From the NCBI RefSeq assembly GCF_015352985.1, contig NZ_JACYXF010000025.1, positions 19,920 through 83,919 on the forward strand: DNA of 64,000 nucleotides, read 5' to 3'. Below are positions 62,441-64,000 of this stretch, piece by piece (positions within the stretch are counted from its first letter, which is position 1; each line of letters starts with the position of its first letter). This DNA is from Noviherbaspirillum malthae (GTDB lineage: Bacteria; Pseudomonadota; Gammaproteobacteria; Burkholderiales; Burkholderiaceae_D). Position numbers and translations under genes: made by a program. The notes beneath the pieces are model-generated. The model saw only the letters and a program-made list of their open reading frames with translations. It had not been told where the DNA came from and ran no database searches.

Positions 62441-63286
62441 TCAATGCGAAATGAGTACGGGTACCGTCATCGATTGCAGGACCGTGCGCGTGGTCCCGCC
62501 AAGCAGGATTTCACTCAGGCGAGAGCGGCCATAGCCGCCCATGACGAGCAAGCCGGCGCCAACGTCAGCCACATGGGACAGCAGTGCATTGGCAACATCG
62601 ATGTCCTGCGTGGTCTTCTGCCTGGAAACATCGACGTTGATGCCATGGCGTACGAGGTAAGCGGCGATATCGGCTCCGGGTTCCTCTCCATGGGCTCGCA
62701 AAGATACCTCCGGATTGAAGATCACAACTTGTACCTGACGCGTCGCCCGCAGCAGTGGCAGCGCGCCATTGACCGCCCGTGCGGCGGCCAGACTGCCGTC
62801 CCATGCAATAACCGCTCGCTCCCCGAAATGGGAAGTGTCATCGACATACGGTGCCAAAAGTATCGGGCGCCCGCTGTTGAGCAGGGTGTACTCGGCAACG
62901 TCATTGCGTTCACCGGCCACGTTTTCCGCAGGGTCGGATTGGCCGACAATGACGAGGTCGCAATAGCGTGCCTGCAGGGATAATGCTTCGCCTGCTTCAT
63001 CCTCGATAAGCCGTTTCTCGAAAGATCGGACATGATTGCGTTCGGCAATCTGTTCGAATTCAGCCAATGCTTTCTCGGCATGCTCCTGCATGTATGTCAT
63101 GCAGGCCTCCAGCACCGGTGCTGCGCCGGGAACCATGCCTCCTGAATACAGCACCGGCAGCAAGCCGGTTGGCGCCGCACCAATCAAATGCGCATCATTT
63201 TCCGAGGCTATCCGAGCAGCCAGTACAACCCGTTGCGTAGTATGTCGGGACCCGTTGACGTGAACGGCTATCGTACGGTACGGCAT
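62441..63286 (-). CDS. Universal stress protein, tandem domain
   Basis: 281 residues from ATG 63286, MPYRTIAVHVNGSRHTTQRV. Two UspA domains: the first is degenerate; the second (150-281) has RAVIAWDGSLAAARAV and the ATP motif VMGGYGRSRLSEILLGGTTRTVLQSMTVPVLI. It ends 76 bp before the Pat-like gene, and both are on the minus strand, so they probably form an operon. A perfect FNR-type box lies 125 bp upstream. Confidence 0.9.
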   Translation of the reverse strand: MPYRTIAVHVNGSRHTTQRVVLAARIASENDAHLIGAAPTGLLPVLYSGGMVPGAAPVLEACMTYMQEHAEKALAEFEQIAERNHVRSFEKRLIEDEAGEALSLQARYCDLVIVGQSDPAENVAGERNDVAEYTLLNSGRPILLAPYVDDTSHFGERAVIAWDGSLAAARAVNGALPLLRATRQVQVVIFNPEVSLRAHGEEPGADIAAYLVRHGINVDVSRQKTTQDIDVANALLSHVADVGAGLLVMGGYGRSRLSEILLGGTTRTVLQSMTVPVLISH

Positions 63287-63410
63287 ATCGTTACTCCCAT
63301 GATGTGGCAAGTAAAACCGGAATCAGACAAGGGTCCGGTACGGTTGGCGGCCTGAAAGCCGGCGTAATGAACAGGCGAGCCCATGGTAGAAGTGCGGGTT
63401 GAAAATTTGA

Positions 63411-63424
63411 TTGATGCAGATCAA
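63411..63424. promoter_or_regulatory. Consensus FNR/ANR box
   Basis: TTGATGCAGATCAA is a perfect match to TTGAT-N4-ATCAA. It lies midway between the divergent universal stress protein gene (start 63286) and the flavin-binding gene (63549 or 63591), about 125 bp from each, and could control both. Confidence 0.7.
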
Positions 63425-63590
63425 AGTGCACTGAACGCCGAAGAGGCGGTTGCCAGGTTTTTTCCCGGCCGGGATTTTTTGATTCAGGTCAAGGTAACAA
63501 GCAGGGCTTGGGCCGCATAGTGACATTCATCCGCCGCTGCGGGATGCGATGACATCAGCGGCGATTCGTGCGCTGGAGGATGCTGACATG

Positions 63591-63873
63591 GACAAATCAA
63601 CTGAGAAATTCATACTCGACATCATTGATCACGGCAAGGACCTGACACTCGCTACTGTCAGGTCTGACGGTTATCCACAAGCGACTACGGTCAGCTATGC
63701 AAACGATGGCATGGACATCTACGTTGGTATCGGCAAGAACAGCCAAAAGGCAGATAACCTGCGCCGCAATAACAAGGTTTCGCTGACGATCAACGCACCG
63801 TACAAGGATTGGAACGAGATCAAGGGATTGTCTATCAGCGGCACCGTGGAGTTCCTCAACGACGCAAAGGAAC
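63591..63873 (+). pseudogene. Pyridoxamine-phosphate-oxidase-like flavoprotein, truncated by IS
   Basis: From ATG 63591 (GGAGGATGCTGAC upstream; the frame is open to 63549) the product reads MDKSTEKFILDIIDHGKDLTLATVRSDGYPQATTVSYAND and continues through LRRNNKVSLTIN and IKGLSISGTVEFL. This is the N-terminal part of a split-barrel FMN-binding protein of the PPOX family. Similarity ends after NDAKE at about 63870, where an insertion sequence begins; the frame then stops at 63914 after foreign residues. The rest of the gene is outside the window if it survives. Probably inactive. Confidence 0.75.
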
Positions 63874-64000
63874 GGGCCTGTCCGAATTTCTGTGTGCGGG
63901 GCCGGGTTAGTTGATGGCGTTGGTGAAGCGCTCGCCAAACATGATGGCGAACTGATTGGCCGCCTGCTTCCACGTCCGCTGCGGCATCTTCCAGTCTTTT
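63874..64000. mobile_element. IS256-family element, terminus, cut by window end
   Basis: Starting around GGGCCTGTCCGAATTT (63875), the sequence no longer fits the flavoprotein gene and ends with a transposase C-terminus on the minus strand. The exact terminus and target duplication cannot be defined without the other end. Confidence 0.7.
63907..64000 (-). CDS. IS256-family transposase, C-terminal 30 residues
   Basis: The minus-strand frame entering at the window edge ends KQAANQFAIMFGERFTNAIN before the stop TAA (63909-63907). The W-A-NQFAI-F-ERF pattern is the typical end of mutator-type (IS256) transposases. The catalytic DDE core is outside the window. Confidence 0.75.
   Translation of the reverse strand, partial: KDWKMPQRTWKQAANQFAIMFGERFTNAIN

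Overview
The window looks like a chromosomal stretch of a betaproteobacterium of the order Burkholderiales, most likely Oxalobacteraceae (Herbaspirillum/Herminiimonas-like). This rests on moderate-to-high GC content, the CheV, PhnS/T/U/W/X, PPK2 and CYTH-CHAD protein types, and Tat-exported PhoX phosphatases. The genus is an inference; no rRNA or core ribosomal gene is present to fix it.

Layout. 1-9.7 kb is phosphorus metabolism: the end of a periplasmic glycerophosphodiester phosphodiesterase, a 5'-nucleotidase/cyclic phosphodiesterase, a Tat-exported PhoX phosphatase, a CYTH-CHAD polyphosphate-binding protein and a PPK2 polyphosphate kinase. 9.9-14.7 kb is signalling (EAL-CBS-GGDEF protein, chemoreceptor, CheV). 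14.8-23.1 kb holds a putative ribbon-helix-helix-like regulator with a perfect palindromic operator, a 1311-residue extracellular nuclease, a second PhoX (Tat lipoprotein) and a 59-residue TatA paralogue right behind it. 23.3-33.5 kb holds a NUDIX protein and a long aminoethylphosphonate operon (ABC importer, HD-domain oxygenase, PhnW, PhnX, FAD oxidase, GntR regulator, AllA-like cupin). 33.6-37 kb holds an arsenic operon (arsR-arsC-aqpS) and an exported SurE-type nucleotidase with a lipoprotein. 37-47 kb is mixed membrane and signalling genes plus a Tn3-family transposase fragment. 47.4-50.6 kb is an mgtC gene split by an intact IS21-family element with 5-bp target duplication. 50.8-56.3 kb holds a cupin, an atypical tRNA-Tyr-like gene, a nitronate monooxygenase, an XRE regulator and cell-envelope proteins. 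57-64 kb holds YitT, hemerythrin, two universal stress proteins, a Pat-like acyl-CoA synthetase/acetyltransferase and a flavin-binding protein gene broken by an IS256-family element at the window edge.

The main message is a phosphate-starvation island. I find PHO-box-like sequences (two 7-mers 11 nt apart, consensus CTGTCAT) in front of the 5'-nucleotidase, PhoX-1, PPK2, the nuclease, PhoX-2 and the phosphonate operon. Five of the six have a -10-like hexamer exactly 10 nt downstream, the classical PhoB promoter geometry. Together these genes would release phosphate from nucleotides, phosphoesters, extracellular DNA and aminoethylphosphonates. The polyphosphate genes would buffer it, and the arsenic genes would deal with arsenate entering through phosphate uptake. 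A second, weaker regulatory theme is FNR/ANR-type boxes near the stress-protein, hemerythrin and flavoprotein genes at 58-63.5 kb.
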